Assembly (NCBI GenBank): GCA_947453775.1
Contig: CANGHM010000025.1
Location: 1-7,246 of the forward strand
Direction of reading: 5' to 3'
Source: Rickettsiales bacterium
Lineage (GTDB): Bacteria > Pseudomonadota > Alphaproteobacteria > Rickettsiales > Rickettsiaceae
DNA length: 7,246 bases
Every line of letters starts with the position of its first letter. Within the stretch, counting starts at the first letter, position 1. Positions 1-6,532 of the stretch are shown one piece after another. The position numbers were made by a program, and so were the translations under genes. A model generated the notes under the pieces. The model ran no database searches. It was given only the letters and a program-made list of their open reading frames with translations, and was not told the origin of the DNA.

Positions 1-534
1 AATTTCAGCTTGTGCTAAGGCAGTTTGATCTATAGGGTCCCATAATACTGGTTGATCTTTTTTATAAATTTGCCCCTTGTTTACCAGATCTAAAAATGAA
101 AGCTGCGAAATATGGCAGGTATCTTTGGAAATAGTTTGATATTCCAATTCCCAATCAAAAGAATATGCCATGGTTTTAAACAGCCCTCTAAAGCGCTCTT
201 CATGATTTAATACCACTTCTTGACAGATCTGATTAAACTGCGCCCGCCCCATATTGCCTGCCTTAATATCTTTTTCCTTTTCAACTAGTCGCTCAGTTGG
301 TAGGCCGTTATCATCAAATCCGATCGGATAAAACACGTTTTTACCCATCATTCTTTGGAAGCGGGCGATAAAATCTATGTGACTATAGCTAAAAATATGG
401 CCAATGTGAAGCTTGCCCGAAACTGTTGGCGGAGGGGTGTCGATGATAAAATTATCTTCTCTTGTGCAGCTTGTATCCCACTTATATACTTGATGATGAT
501 GCCAGTATTGTTGTATTCTTGTTTCAAATGACAT
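1..534 (-). CDS. valS: Valine--tRNA ligase (ValRS), N-terminal part, cut by window edge
   Basis: Cytoplasmic class I aminoacyl-tRNA synthetase that charges tRNA-Val. Only the first 178 codons are present; the rest lies left of the window. The reading frame begins with [11 protein letters not shown] and contains the strongly conserved [16 protein letters not shown] block, with the class I HIGH signature at residues 43-46. This is followed by [18 protein letters not shown] at about 69-86 and a later [15 protein letters not shown] segment at the edge. The [10 protein letters not shown] form, rather than the GTDHAGIATQ of ordinary bacterial ValRS, is the archaeal-like type known from Rickettsia. 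The start is well fixed: an in-frame TGA lies four codons upstream of the ATG at 534-532. There is no good Shine-Dalgarno sequence, only a weak GAG. The gene is divergent from the glutamate dehydrogenase gene. The identification is very secure; whether the full gene is intact cannot be seen. Confidence 0.96.
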   Translation of the reverse strand, partial: MSFETRIQQYWHHHQVYKWDTSCTREDNFIIDTPPPTVSGKLHIGHIFSYSHIDFIARFQRMMGKNVFYPIGFDDNGLPTERLVEKEKDIKAGNMGRAQFNQICQEVVLNHEERFRGLFKTMAYSFDWELEYQTISKDTCHISQLSFLDLVNKGQIYKKDQPVLWDPIDQTALAQAEI

Positions 535-679
535 GTTTTGCGCTCAATATTTGCTTTGTTTAGTATAAATAGTATATTAAAATGCATTATATTTTAAAAG
601 CGTCCAGATTATTTATAAGTGGTCAAAAAAAATTATGTTATCCAGCAACAATTTGTGAATCATAAATCAGATATACTAA
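535..679. promoter_or_regulatory. Divergent promoter region between valS and gdh
   Basis: This 145-bp, very AT-rich spacer must carry promoters for both divergent genes. For the plus-strand gene, a candidate is TTGCTT (551-556), a 16-bp spacer, and TATATT (573-578). For valS on the minus strand, TTTAAA (599-594) with a 17-bp spacer and TATACT (576-571) is possible, as is a consensus TATAAT (591-586) without a good -35. The two sets overlap. They sit on an inverted repeat TTAAAAT/ATTTTAA (577-583 and 591-597), which could be an operator or simply AT-rich coincidence. The plus-strand 5' leader would be about 95 nt. All of these boxes are pattern matches in AT-rich DNA and are weak individually. 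Confidence 0.3.
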
Positions 680-3274
680 ATGCTCAATAATATTTCTAGC
701 TCACAACAGGCTAAACCCTTAGATGAATCTAAGATACAAAATTCTGCCACTGCAAACCAAGATAGATTAAATGATCTTTTGAGCATCTCAAATATTACCA
801 CTCGCGGGCTTTTTATATTGCGCGGATTAATATCTTATCTGCAACAAGCGCAATTTCCCTATAGCTTGGAGAAGATTGAAAATTGCCTCCTGCAGCATCA
901 TGTTGCTAGCGATAAATTGCTAGAAATTTTTCAAATAAAGTTCGATCCAAAATCTTTTCAAACTGCTGAGCATAATTTAGCATTGTGCCATGCTTTATCC
1001 CAGCAAATTAACCAATATATACAACAAAACGTAAATATTGATGAGGCAAAAATTTTACAACAACTTCTTGCCACCATTGGCGCTGTAACACGCACCAACG
1101 CCTATCAAATGAGTCAAGACAATGTGCACAAGCCCTATATTTGCTTTAAGTTTGATTCAAGCAAGGTACCTGGTCTTGAGTTACCTCTACCTTATGCTGA
1201 AATATTTGTTTATGCGTCAGAGTTTGAAGGATGTCACTTAAGAAGTGCTAAAGTTGCTCGTGGGGGGCTTAGATGGTCCGACAGAAGAGTTGACTTTAGA
1301 GTAGAGGCCTTAGCTTTAATGAAAGCGCAAACTACTAAAAATAGTGTGATCGTGCCAATGGGCTCTAAGGGAGCATTTTTTATTAAAAATTTAGAAAATT
1401 TCAGCCTAGAGGAAGATAAAAATAAGTACGTTGTGAATTGCTATAAAAACTTTTTACGAGGTTTGCTAGATGTTACCGATAATATTATCGATGGCAAACT
1501 AGTTAGCCCTTTGCAAGTCATTGTTTACGATCAAGATGATCCATATCTTGTTGTAGCTGCTGATAAAGGCACTGCAAGTTTTTCAGATTATGCCAATGCG
1601 GTAGCTGGGGAATATAATTTTTGGCTGGGCGATGCTTTTGCATCAGGCGGTTCAGCTGGGTATGATCATAAAAAAATGGCAATTACCGCTAAAGGCGCAT
1701 GGGTTTGCGCACTAGAGCACTTAAGTAATTTAGGTATACCATTAAATGAGGCAAGATTTTTAGGCATTGGCGATATGTCCGGGGATGTATTTGGTAACGG
1801 AATGCTACTTTCAGATGAAATAAAACTGATTGCTGCCTTCGATCACAGGCATATTTTTATCGATCCAAATCCAGAAAATGCCCAAGCTAGTTTTAATGAG
1901 AGAAAAAGACTATTTCAGATGCCAAGGTCTAAATGGTCTGACTATAACCAAGAGCTAATCTCAAAAGGTGGTGGTGTGTTTGATCGCACATGCAAAAGTA
2001 TTGCTCTAAGCTCAGAGATTAAAGCTTTATTGCAAACTAATAGTGCGGAGCTTGCTCCTGAGGAGCTGATCAAAGCTTTGCTAACTATGCAAATAGATGT
2101 TATCTGGAACGGCGGGATAGGCACATACGTTAAAGCCAGCTTTCAAAGCAATCACGAAATTGGCGACAAAACTAACGATGTCCTCAGGGTTGATGGTAAG
2201 GATCTGAAAGCTAAAATAATTGCCGAAGGTGGAAATTTAGGCTTTTCACAAAGTGGCAGAATAGAGTTTGCACAATATGGCGGTAGCATTAATACCGATT
2301 TTATTGACAACTCAGCTGGGGTTGATTGCTCTGATCACGAAGTAAATATTAAAATTTGCCTAGCACCAAGCATCAGCAGCGGTAAAATTAGCTTAGAGCA
2401 GAGAAATGAGTTGTTAAAACAGATGCAAGATCAGGTTGCCAGCCTCGTGCTTGGCGATAATTTCGCTCAAACTCAAGCTATTAGCATCAAACAACATAGC
2501 CAAATCTTTAGTGCTCAAATTTTCGGTGAGCTAATAGAGTGGCTAGAGCAAGATGGCTTGCTTAATCGTAAACTAGAGTTTTTACCCTCTAAAGAGGAAA
2601 TTCAAAAACGCATCGCAAATAATCTTTCATTAACCAGACCAGAGCTTGCCGTGCTGCTGTCTTATAGCAAAATGTTTGTTTATAACAAGCTACTTGAGGA
2701 GAATATTGCCTCTGATCGATACTTTAACAAGCTACTTGTAGAGTATTTTCCTGATTTGATGATGCCAAAATTTACCGATGAAGTAATGGGCCATCAGCTG
2801 AGTAAAGAAATTATCGCCACTAGCGCAGCCAATATTATTGTCAACAAACTCAGTGGCCCGGTGTTTATGAACTTGACCAAAGAATCAGGCGCAAATACCT
2901 TAGCTCTAACCAAAGCGTTTTTTATTGTCAGTGAGATATTTAATATTCAAAGCATATGGAGCAGTATTGAAGCAGCAAGAGTTAAGTCGGATATAAAAAT
3001 TCAGGCTTTTAGCGACATTATCACCCTTATGCGCAGCTCAATGGCCTATTTACTTGCTAAATATAAGCATAATCAGCTAGATATACTTGCACTAAGCGCA
3101 AAATACAAGCCTCTTTCTAACCTTGCAGAGCAAACAGGCCAGATACCTTATCAGAGCCGCCTTGATGCGAGTCTTGTGCAACAAAAGCTCTACATCGCTG
3201 CTGGCTTTTCGCCTGAGCTTGCTAAACTACTTACGCAATCGGCTTTATCTGGGGGTGAAAAACTTACCTCATGA
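680..3274 (+). CDS. NAD-specific glutamate dehydrogenase, large (L-GDH) family, shortened at both ends
   Basis: Predicted to oxidise L-glutamate to 2-oxoglutarate and ammonia with NAD, feeding the TCA cycle. The 864-residue product matches the central and catalytic part of the bacterial L-GDH family (usually about 1,600 residues). Visible hallmarks are RGGLRWSDRR (194-203), K220 and the VPMGSKGAF block with K230, SGGSAGYDHKKM (322-333), GDMSGDVFGNGML (364-376), WNGGIGTYVK (476-485), EGGNLGF (516-522) and NSAGVDCSDHEVNIKI (544-559). A helical C-terminal region begins with LTRPELAVLLSYSKM (651-665). The frame starts within the family's pre-catalytic helical region, so the N-terminal ACT-like regulatory half is missing. 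It also ends at AAGFSPELAKLL, where relatives continue for about 100 residues. A TAA stop directly precedes the ATG, no Shine-Dalgarno is visible, and only 145 bp separate it from valS, so the missing half is not adjacent. No internal stop is present. It is either a minimal active enzyme or a still-open decaying remnant. The family call is secure; activity is uncertain. Confidence 0.93.
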   Translation: MLNNISSSQQAKPLDESKIQNSATANQDRLNDLLSISNITTRGLFILRGLISYLQQAQFPYSLEKIENCLLQHHVASDKLLEIFQIKFDPKSFQTAEHNLALCHALSQQINQYIQQNVNIDEAKILQQLLATIGAVTRTNAYQMSQDNVHKPYICFKFDSSKVPGLELPLPYAEIFVYASEFEGCHLRSAKVARGGLRWSDRRVDFRVEALALMKAQTTKNSVIVPMGSKGAFFIKNLENFSLEEDKNKYVVNCYKNFLRGLLDVTDNIIDGKLVSPLQVIVYDQDDPYLVVAADKGTASFSDYANAVAGEYNFWLGDAFASGGSAGYDHKKMAITAKGAWVCALEHLSNLGIPLNEARFLGIGDMSGDVFGNGMLLSDEIKLIAAFDHRHIFIDPNPENAQASFNERKRLFQMPRSKWSDYNQELISKGGGVFDRTCKSIALSSEIKALLQTNSAELAPEELIKALLTMQIDVIWNGGIGTYVKASFQSNHEIGDKTNDVLRVDGKDLKAKIIAEGGNLGFSQSGRIEFAQYGGSINTDFIDNSAGVDCSDHEVNIKICLAPSISSGKISLEQRNELLKQMQDQVASLVLGDNFAQTQAISIKQHSQIFSAQIFGELIEWLEQDGLLNRKLEFLPSKEEIQKRIANNLSLTRPELAVLLSYSKMFVYNKLLEENIASDRYFNKLLVEYFPDLMMPKFTDEVMGHQLSKEIIATSAANIIVNKLSGPVFMNLTKESGANTLALTKAFFIVSEIFNIQSIWSSIEAARVKSDIKIQAFSDIITLMRSSMAYLLAKYKHNQLDILALSAKYKPLSNLAEQTGQIPYQSRLDASLVQQKLYIAAGFSPELAKLLTQSALSGGEKLTS

Positions 3275-3309
3275 ACAATGTGTTACCTATAGTCTAGTCA
3301 TTTTTATTG

Positions 3310-3328
3310 ACCGTATAATAATTACGGT
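3310..3328. other. Small inverted repeat between the convergent gdh and cpoB ends
   Basis: ACCGTA (3310-3315) and TACGGT (3323-3328) form a perfect 6-bp stem with a 7-nt loop, overlapping the cpoB TAA stop (3324-3322). On neither strand does a T-run follow the stem, so it does not meet the usual form of an intrinsic terminator. It may be a weak transcription end signal for one or both convergent genes, or chance. No better terminator is visible in the 47-bp gap. Confidence 0.25.
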
Positions 3329-4065
3329 GAGGGCTTTGATGTTGAGCAGTTGTGTTTAATTTTAAGATCGTTAGATATTTTTTTCGACGATGCGCTGCGC
3401 GATGGAAAATCTTTCTCAAGCTTCTTAATAATTTCACATATTTGGAGATTTTTTTCTCTTGCTGGGGTCTTATCTTTCCTTTGGCTAATTGATTGAACTA
3501 CCTTAAGAAGAGATTCAGAAGCCTTTTGCCCCTTAGGAAATTTTTTATAGCATCTTAAATAATGTACCGCAGAATGCTGAAAATCTTTTGCTCTAAAAAA
3601 ACTCTCAGCATACCAAAACATTGCCCTCTCCATGAAATTGCTTTTAGGATTTTTCATTAGTTGGTCAAAATCTTCTCTAGCTTCTGCATATTTGTTGTTT
3701 TGCAGTTTTAAAATTGCATTATCGTATTTTTGCTTTTCAGACATAGAACTAGGGGGCTTAGCGTCTTGCTGCTTATGATCGTGAGCTTGAGGATTAGCGC
3801 CTTCGTGAGCTGAGGACACAGCGTCTTGATCGTGAGCTCCAGGATTAGCGCCTTCGTGAGCTGAGGGCACAGCGTCCTGATCCTTTTGCTCTAAATTTAG
3901 CTTTAGATGTTGCTCCATTTGAGATTTAACCACACGCATATCACGTTGCAACAGCTCAACTTGATTGGTAAGTTTAATTATTTCCTGCTCGAGCATTTCT
4001 ATTTTATCCGATCCAAAAGAGCTAAACGAATATAAAAGGCATAATAAGATATTGAATTTTTTCAT
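3322..4065 (-). CDS. cpoB: Tol-Pal-associated periplasmic protein CpoB/YbgF
   Basis: A 247-residue periplasmic protein with the CpoB (YbgF) layout. A signal peptide occupies about residues 1-18 (MKKFNILLCLLYSF then SFGS). A coiled-coil segment follows at about 20-60, rich in L, E, Q and K heptads. A hydrophilic linker spans about 61-110, and TPR-like helices about 112-220. The TPR part includes AMFWYAESFFRAKDFQHSAVHYLRCYKKFP (about 148-177, shown here in its family-typical form) and a last repeat ending EIIKKLEKDFP. In E. coli, CpoB trimerises through the coiled coil, binds TolA and coordinates peptidoglycan synthesis with outer-membrane constriction; the same role is inferred here. The linker contains a duplicated 17-residue unit that is rich in His, Ala and Asp and is unusual for the family. 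The gene follows holA by 10 bp and has an AGGT ribosome-binding site, so it is probably cotranscribed with holA. No tol or pal gene is in view. Confidence 0.85.
   Translation of the reverse strand: MKKFNILLCLLYSFSSFGSDKIEMLEQEIIKLTNQVELLQRDMRVVKSQMEQHLKLNLEQKDQDAVPSAHEGANPGAHDQDAVSSAHEGANPQAHDHKQQDAKPPSSMSEKQKYDNAILKLQNNKYAEAREDFDQLMKNPKSNFMERAMFWYAESFFRAKDFQHSAVHYLRCYKKFPKGQKASESLLKVVQSISQRKDKTPAREKNLQICEIIKKLEKDFPSRSASSKKISNDLKIKHNCSTSKPSP
3781..3882 (-). repeat. Two 51-bp tandem repeats inside cpoB linker
   Basis: Copy one spans 3781-3831 and copy two 3832-3882. They match at 47 of 51 positions (differences at the eighth, ninth, thirty-fifth and forty-sixth bases of the unit). A degenerate partial third copy of about 20 bp adjoins the left side (about 3762-3780). 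The unit is a multiple of three, so it keeps frame and encodes DQDAVPSAHEGANPGAH followed by DQDAVSSAHEGANPQAH. It lies between the coiled coil and the TPR region of CpoB, where length changes are likely to be tolerated. Confidence 0.95.
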
Positions 4066-4073
4066 ATATAATG

Positions 4074-4077
4074 ACCT
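4074..4077 (-). promoter_or_regulatory. cpoB ribosome-binding site overlapping the holA stop codon
   Basis: AGGT on the minus strand (4077-4074) lies 8 nt before the cpoB ATG (4065-4063) and shares two bases with the holA stop TAG (4078-4076). It is one of the few recognisable Shine-Dalgarno elements in the window. The overlap suggests translational coupling of cpoB to holA. Confidence 0.6.
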
Positions 4078-5047
4078 ATTGATAAAAAATATTTTCTAAA
4101 ACATTGTGATTATTTTGAGATTCCAATTTTAACCTTTTCTCAGCATTCAGCAGTACTGATAAAGTATGGATAATTTGCTCATTGCTAAGCTTTTCTAGCG
4201 ACGTCTTAAAATCTTCAACCTGCATAAATAGTAAAGGTGGAGAGAGAGTTTTGATTGCATCTTGCAGACTATATCCGCACATCATTTTTTGTTTTACTAA
4301 ATATATATTGTAATAGTATCGCATTAAACTTCTTGCAATTAAAACATACGGCACTCCTGAATGCAACAAGTCTGTTAATTGTGTAAAATATTCTTGAGCA
4401 TCTTTTTTGGCTAGTGAGCTTGCAAGTTTGTCGCTAAATAACGCTTTAGATGGCAAAATCAATGCTTGGGCGATACTGAAAGTAACTTCTTTTTGATCGT
4501 GGCAATACAGGCAAATTTTTTCTAGCTCGCTATACAATATCCCTCTATCATTATTAACATTTTGGCATATATATTGTAAAGCTTCTTGGGTAATTTGCTT
4601 ACCTTTATCATGGAAATATTTACGTATAATGATTTTAAGGTCTTGCGCAAAGTCATTATAACATGACAAAGAAGCGAAATGAGTGCTTTTTTCAAAGAAC
4701 AACCTTGTGCTTGAGTTAGTTGAAAGTTCGTCAGCTACCAGAATAGGAAAATTGTGAGCATCTTTTTCTAGCGCATTTTTACCATCTTTATCTAAACTAG
4801 CTGGCACATCTTTGACTATTACAATATCCCTACTGGTAAAAAGACTCAGCTCGCTCAAACATGCTGCCAAATTATTTGCTACATTAGAATAATACACTAC
4901 CCTGGCTGAAAGATTCAATGCTTGCTTTACTTGATTTGACACATAATCTATCAGGCCTTTATCGGGGCCATATAATAGCAGACCCAATATGCTACGGTTT
5001 TGAATTTTAGTTATTAGTTGGGGTAAGTCTTTTGTATATAACCTCAT
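4076..5047 (-). CDS. holA: DNA polymerase III subunit delta (HolA)
   Basis: Clamp-loader subunit that opens the beta sliding clamp during replication. From the chosen start (MRLYTKDLPQL) the product is 323 residues, close to alphaproteobacterial HolA. Family features are LLLYGPDKGLID near the N-terminus (degenerate Walker-like loop without GKT, as expected for delta), SLFTSRDIVIVKDV about 45 residues later, a central NNDRGILYSELEKICLYC segment, and a C-terminal helical region with SGVPYVLIARSLMRYYYNIY and LLNAEKRLKLES. The frame is open up to an ATG at 5125, which would add 26 residues (MCIIMIKPVSLRKKAIVN and onward) with no HolA similarity that I recognise. I chose 5047 because family similarity begins there and because a good promoter overlaps the upstream ATG. 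Neither start has a close Shine-Dalgarno: AAGAGGG at 5146-5140 lies 14 nt from the 5125 ATG. It probably forms an operon with cpoB. Confidence 0.9.
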   Translation of the reverse strand: MRLYTKDLPQLITKIQNRSILGLLLYGPDKGLIDYVSNQVKQALNLSARVVYYSNVANNLAACLSELSLFTSRDIVIVKDVPASLDKDGKNALEKDAHNFPILVADELSTNSSTRLFFEKSTHFASLSCYNDFAQDLKIIIRKYFHDKGKQITQEALQYICQNVNNDRGILYSELEKICLYCHDQKEVTFSIAQALILPSKALFSDKLASSLAKKDAQEYFTQLTDLLHSGVPYVLIARSLMRYYYNIYLVKQKMMCGYSLQDAIKTLSPPLLFMQVEDFKTSLEKLSNEQIIHTLSVLLNAEKRLKLESQNNHNVLENIFYQ

Positions 5048-5123
5048 TTTGTTGCCAATTGATATTGGATCATTCACTATTGCCTTTTTTCTCAAGCTCA
5101 CTGGCTTAATCATTATAATACAC

Positions 5124-5153
5124 ATTATAGTCTAAATAGCCCTCTTAAATCAA
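5124..5153 (-). promoter_or_regulatory. Candidate sigma-70 promoter for holA-cpoB
   Basis: On the minus strand TTGATT (5153-5148, 4 of 6 to consensus) is followed after 18 bp by TATAAT (5129-5124, full consensus). Transcription would begin near 5117, which is downstream of the longest possible holA ATG (5125). This favours translation from 5113 (almost leaderless) or from 5047 (leader of about 70 nt). Confidence 0.45.
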
Positions 5154-5454
5154 GCTTATTGGATTCGTATACATAATCCTCCAATTAAGATTTATCAATA
5201 TATTTATATTAAATACTACAATAGAGTAAGTAATATAGGTTATCTTTAAATCACTTGCGCCTGAGAAGATTTGGATTTATTTTTAATAGTATGTAGTGAT
5301 TTTTTTAACACATGAAGTTAAAAATAAGTATACCATATCGTAATTACTTTGAATATCTTCAATATTATCATTATGATTGTCTTTGGATACGTTATGATAA
5401 TTCTCAAATATCCTAAGGTTAACAATTTTAATTTTACTAAACTTTAAATTTTTT
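5154..5454. promoter_or_regulatory. AT-rich upstream region of the first outer-membrane protein gene
   Basis: About 300 bp without a credible gene. It should contain the promoter of the plus-strand barrel gene. The best -10 is TATGAT (5393-5398, 5 of 6), but its -35 candidate TTATGA (5371-5376) is poor. A long leader of about 50 nt with no Shine-Dalgarno before the ATG would result. A GGATT/AATCC inverted repeat (5161-5165 and 5175-5179) surrounds a GTATAC palindrome, and a second inverted repeat at 5364-5401 is listed separately. I see no tRNA, riboswitch or terminator here. Confidence 0.3.
5364..5401. repeat. Inverted repeat ATTATCAT/ATGATAAT upstream of the barrel gene
   Basis: ATTATCAT (5364-5371) and ATGATAAT (5394-5401) are exact 8-bp reverse complements 22 bp apart. 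A third half-site, ATGAT, at 5373-5377 makes an overlapping 11-bp palindrome ATCATTATGAT (5367-5377). The right arm overlaps the best -10 candidate for the downstream gene, so a regulator bound here could control it. AT-rich sequence makes chance occurrence quite possible. Confidence 0.35.
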
Positions 5455-6282
5455 ATGAATAAAGCTCAAAAACTTTTAGTTGCATTAATTGCGGCTTCAA
5501 CACTTTCTAGTACATCTTTTGCTAGTGAGAATAATTTCCAAATAGGCGTTTTTGCTGGCGGCGCTCTTTCTTCAGCAATACCTGAGACCAATATTTATAC
5601 CGCACCAGACAAGGCTGATGATAAGATAATTTTTAAAGGCACTGAAATGTCTAAGAACTTTGCGGGCGGACTTGATGTTGCCTATTATTTTGACAACGGC
5701 CTTTTAGTTGGAGCAACCGCTCTTGGATTTTTAACATCAAACAACCTATTGCCTGAAAAACCAGAAAACACTACATTAGGAAAAGCAGCAGCAGCAAGAG
5801 CAGAATCAGACGGAGGAGATGAAGGGAAGCAAAAAAAAGCCGTGGAAGATTTAAAAGAGTCTCTAACAATTACAAGCACTGCGATGCTTGGTGGGGCTAA
5901 ATTAGGCTATGCCGTTATAAGAAATGAAGATCTTCAAGTTGACTTATCTGGCGTGATTGCCTATGGTAGAATCTCTTTTGATCTACCAGTGCACAATTAT
6001 GCAAAACCAGATGCAAAACCAGAGGATAAGCCAGAGGAGAAAAAATTAGAACACCTTAAGACCGAAGACTTGTATAGCGTTTTCACTGGTCCTCAAATCA
6101 AGATTTCTGCTCCTATAGCTGGCGGAGCTTCTGTAGGGATAATGGGTGAAGCATTATACCAAGTAAAAACCGAAGTATCTAGCCCTATAAATGTAGATGG
6201 AAAGTCAACGACAGACAAATTTAACTTTGTACTTGGTAATATGATATATGTAGTTGCTCTTACTCTTGATTTTAGTTTCTAA
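5455..6282 (+). CDS. Outer-membrane 8-stranded beta-barrel surface protein with charged loops
   Basis: A 275-residue exported protein of unrecognised specific family. The signal peptide ends at about residue 23 (TSFA then SENN). The mature part alternates beta-like strands and loops: strands at about 27-37, 68-78, 82-93, 137-151, 160-175, 204-217, 225-238 and 256-275. It ends in LTLDFSF, whose C-terminal Phe is the usual barrel-assembly (BAM) recognition signal. In an 8-strand topology every long segment falls in an extracellular loop: loop 1 at 38-67, loop 2 at 94-136 and loop 3 at 176-203. Loops 2 and 3 are low-complexity and rich in K, E, D, P and A. Turns on the periplasmic side are short, which supports the model. 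Rickettsiales surface antigens have this general form, and interaction with the host is inferred. The start is chosen from the signal peptide; there is no Shine-Dalgarno. A strong terminator follows the gene. Confidence 0.8.
   Translation: MNKAQKLLVALIAASTLSSTSFASENNFQIGVFAGGALSSAIPETNIYTAPDKADDKIIFKGTEMSKNFAGGLDVAYYFDNGLLVGATALGFLTSNNLLPEKPENTTLGKAAAARAESDGGDEGKQKKAVEDLKESLTITSTAMLGGAKLGYAVIRNEDLQVDLSGVIAYGRISFDLPVHNYAKPDAKPEDKPEEKKLEHLKTEDLYSVFTGPQIKISAPIAGGASVGIMGEALYQVKTEVSSPINVDGKSTTDKFNFVLGNMIYVVALTLDFSF
5785..5838 (+). repeat. Simple repeats (GCA)4 and A8 in extracellular loop 2
   Basis: Four GCA triplets (5785-5796) encode a run of Ala in KAAAAR, and an uninterrupted run of eight A bases (5831-5838) lies within the QKK codons. 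Both fall within the predicted second extracellular loop. Such tracts are prone to replication slippage: the triplets would change loop length in frame, whereas the A run would shift frame and switch the protein off. Confidence 0.7.
6001..6036 (+). repeat. Three 12-bp tandem repeats in extracellular loop 3
   Basis: GCAAAACCAGAT (6001-6012), GCAAAACCAGAG (6013-6024) and GATAAGCCAGAG (6025-6036) follow one another without a gap and encode AKPD, AKPE and DKPE. The 12-bp unit keeps the reading frame, so copy-number change would alter the length of the charged, Pro-rich third loop only. Confidence 0.85.
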
Positions 6283-6334
6283 TACTTTGATTTCTTGCTA
6301 ACTCAAAGCAAAAAATTAATTTATTTTCTAAATA

Positions 6335-6374
6335 GGCCTTTTAGCATGGAAACATGCTAGAAGGTTTTGTTTTT
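6335..6374 (+). terminator. Intrinsic terminator after the first barrel gene
   Basis: CCTTTTAGCATG (6337-6348), a GAAA tetraloop (6349-6352) and CATGCTAGAAGG (6353-6364) form a 12-bp stem with a single G-U wobble, extendable by two further G-U pairs at the base. It is followed by TTTTGTTTTT (6365-6374). This is a classic Rho-independent terminator 52 nt past the stop codon and separates the two barrel genes transcriptionally. Confidence 0.92.
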
Positions 6375-6480
6375 GGTAGCTATATTTTCGTTATAATTCA
6401 ATTAGAGTTATAGATTTAGCTATCACCAGCTCATTTCCCAAATCTAACAAAAGCTTTAGTGTAGGCCAATTGCAAATAAT

Positions 6481-6509
6481 GTGACTTGTTGAGGTAAATA
6501 TGTTATATT
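6481..6509 (+). promoter_or_regulatory. Candidate sigma-70 promoter for the second barrel gene
   Basis: GTGACT (6481-6486, 4 of 6) and TATATT (6504-6509, 5 of 6) are 17 bp apart, the optimal spacing. Transcription would begin near 6516, giving a leader of only about 17 nt before the ATG at 6533, with no Shine-Dalgarno. The gene lies behind a strong terminator and therefore needs its own promoter, which supports the call. In the remaining spacer 6375-6480 I see no gene or clear structure. Confidence 0.45.
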
Positions 6510-6532
6510 AACCTTATAAAAACATTACATTT

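Noticed and set aside
375..587. Minus-strand 70-codon frame near valS
   Set aside because: It lies in another frame over the valS N-terminus, which is unmistakable; it has no recognisable features.
1942..2124. Minus-strand 60-codon frame inside the glutamate dehydrogenase gene
   Set aside because: It is antisense to a conserved catalytic region, with no start signal or family similarity.
3123..3359. A plus-strand 78-codon frame overlapping the end of the glutamate dehydrogenase gene, considered as its frameshifted C-terminus
   Set aside because: Its translation does not resemble the missing L-GDH C-terminal region. The overlapping part is simply another frame of the real gene.
5685..5879. 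Minus-strand 64-codon frame inside the first barrel gene
   Set aside because: It is a by-product of the low-complexity loop 2 on the opposite strand.
6373..6397. A TTGGTA / TATAAT pair as a promoter directly after the terminator
   Set aside because: The spacing is only 13 bp, too short for a sigma-70 promoter; other -35 options give 19 bp with poor matches.
6491..6511. A three-codon frame (ATG TTA TAT TAA) with a well-placed GAGGT, 21 nt before the second barrel gene, as a possible leader peptide
   Set aside because: It overlaps the -10 box of a well-spaced candidate promoter, so the ATG would probably not be transcribed, and a three-codon frame is easily found by chance.
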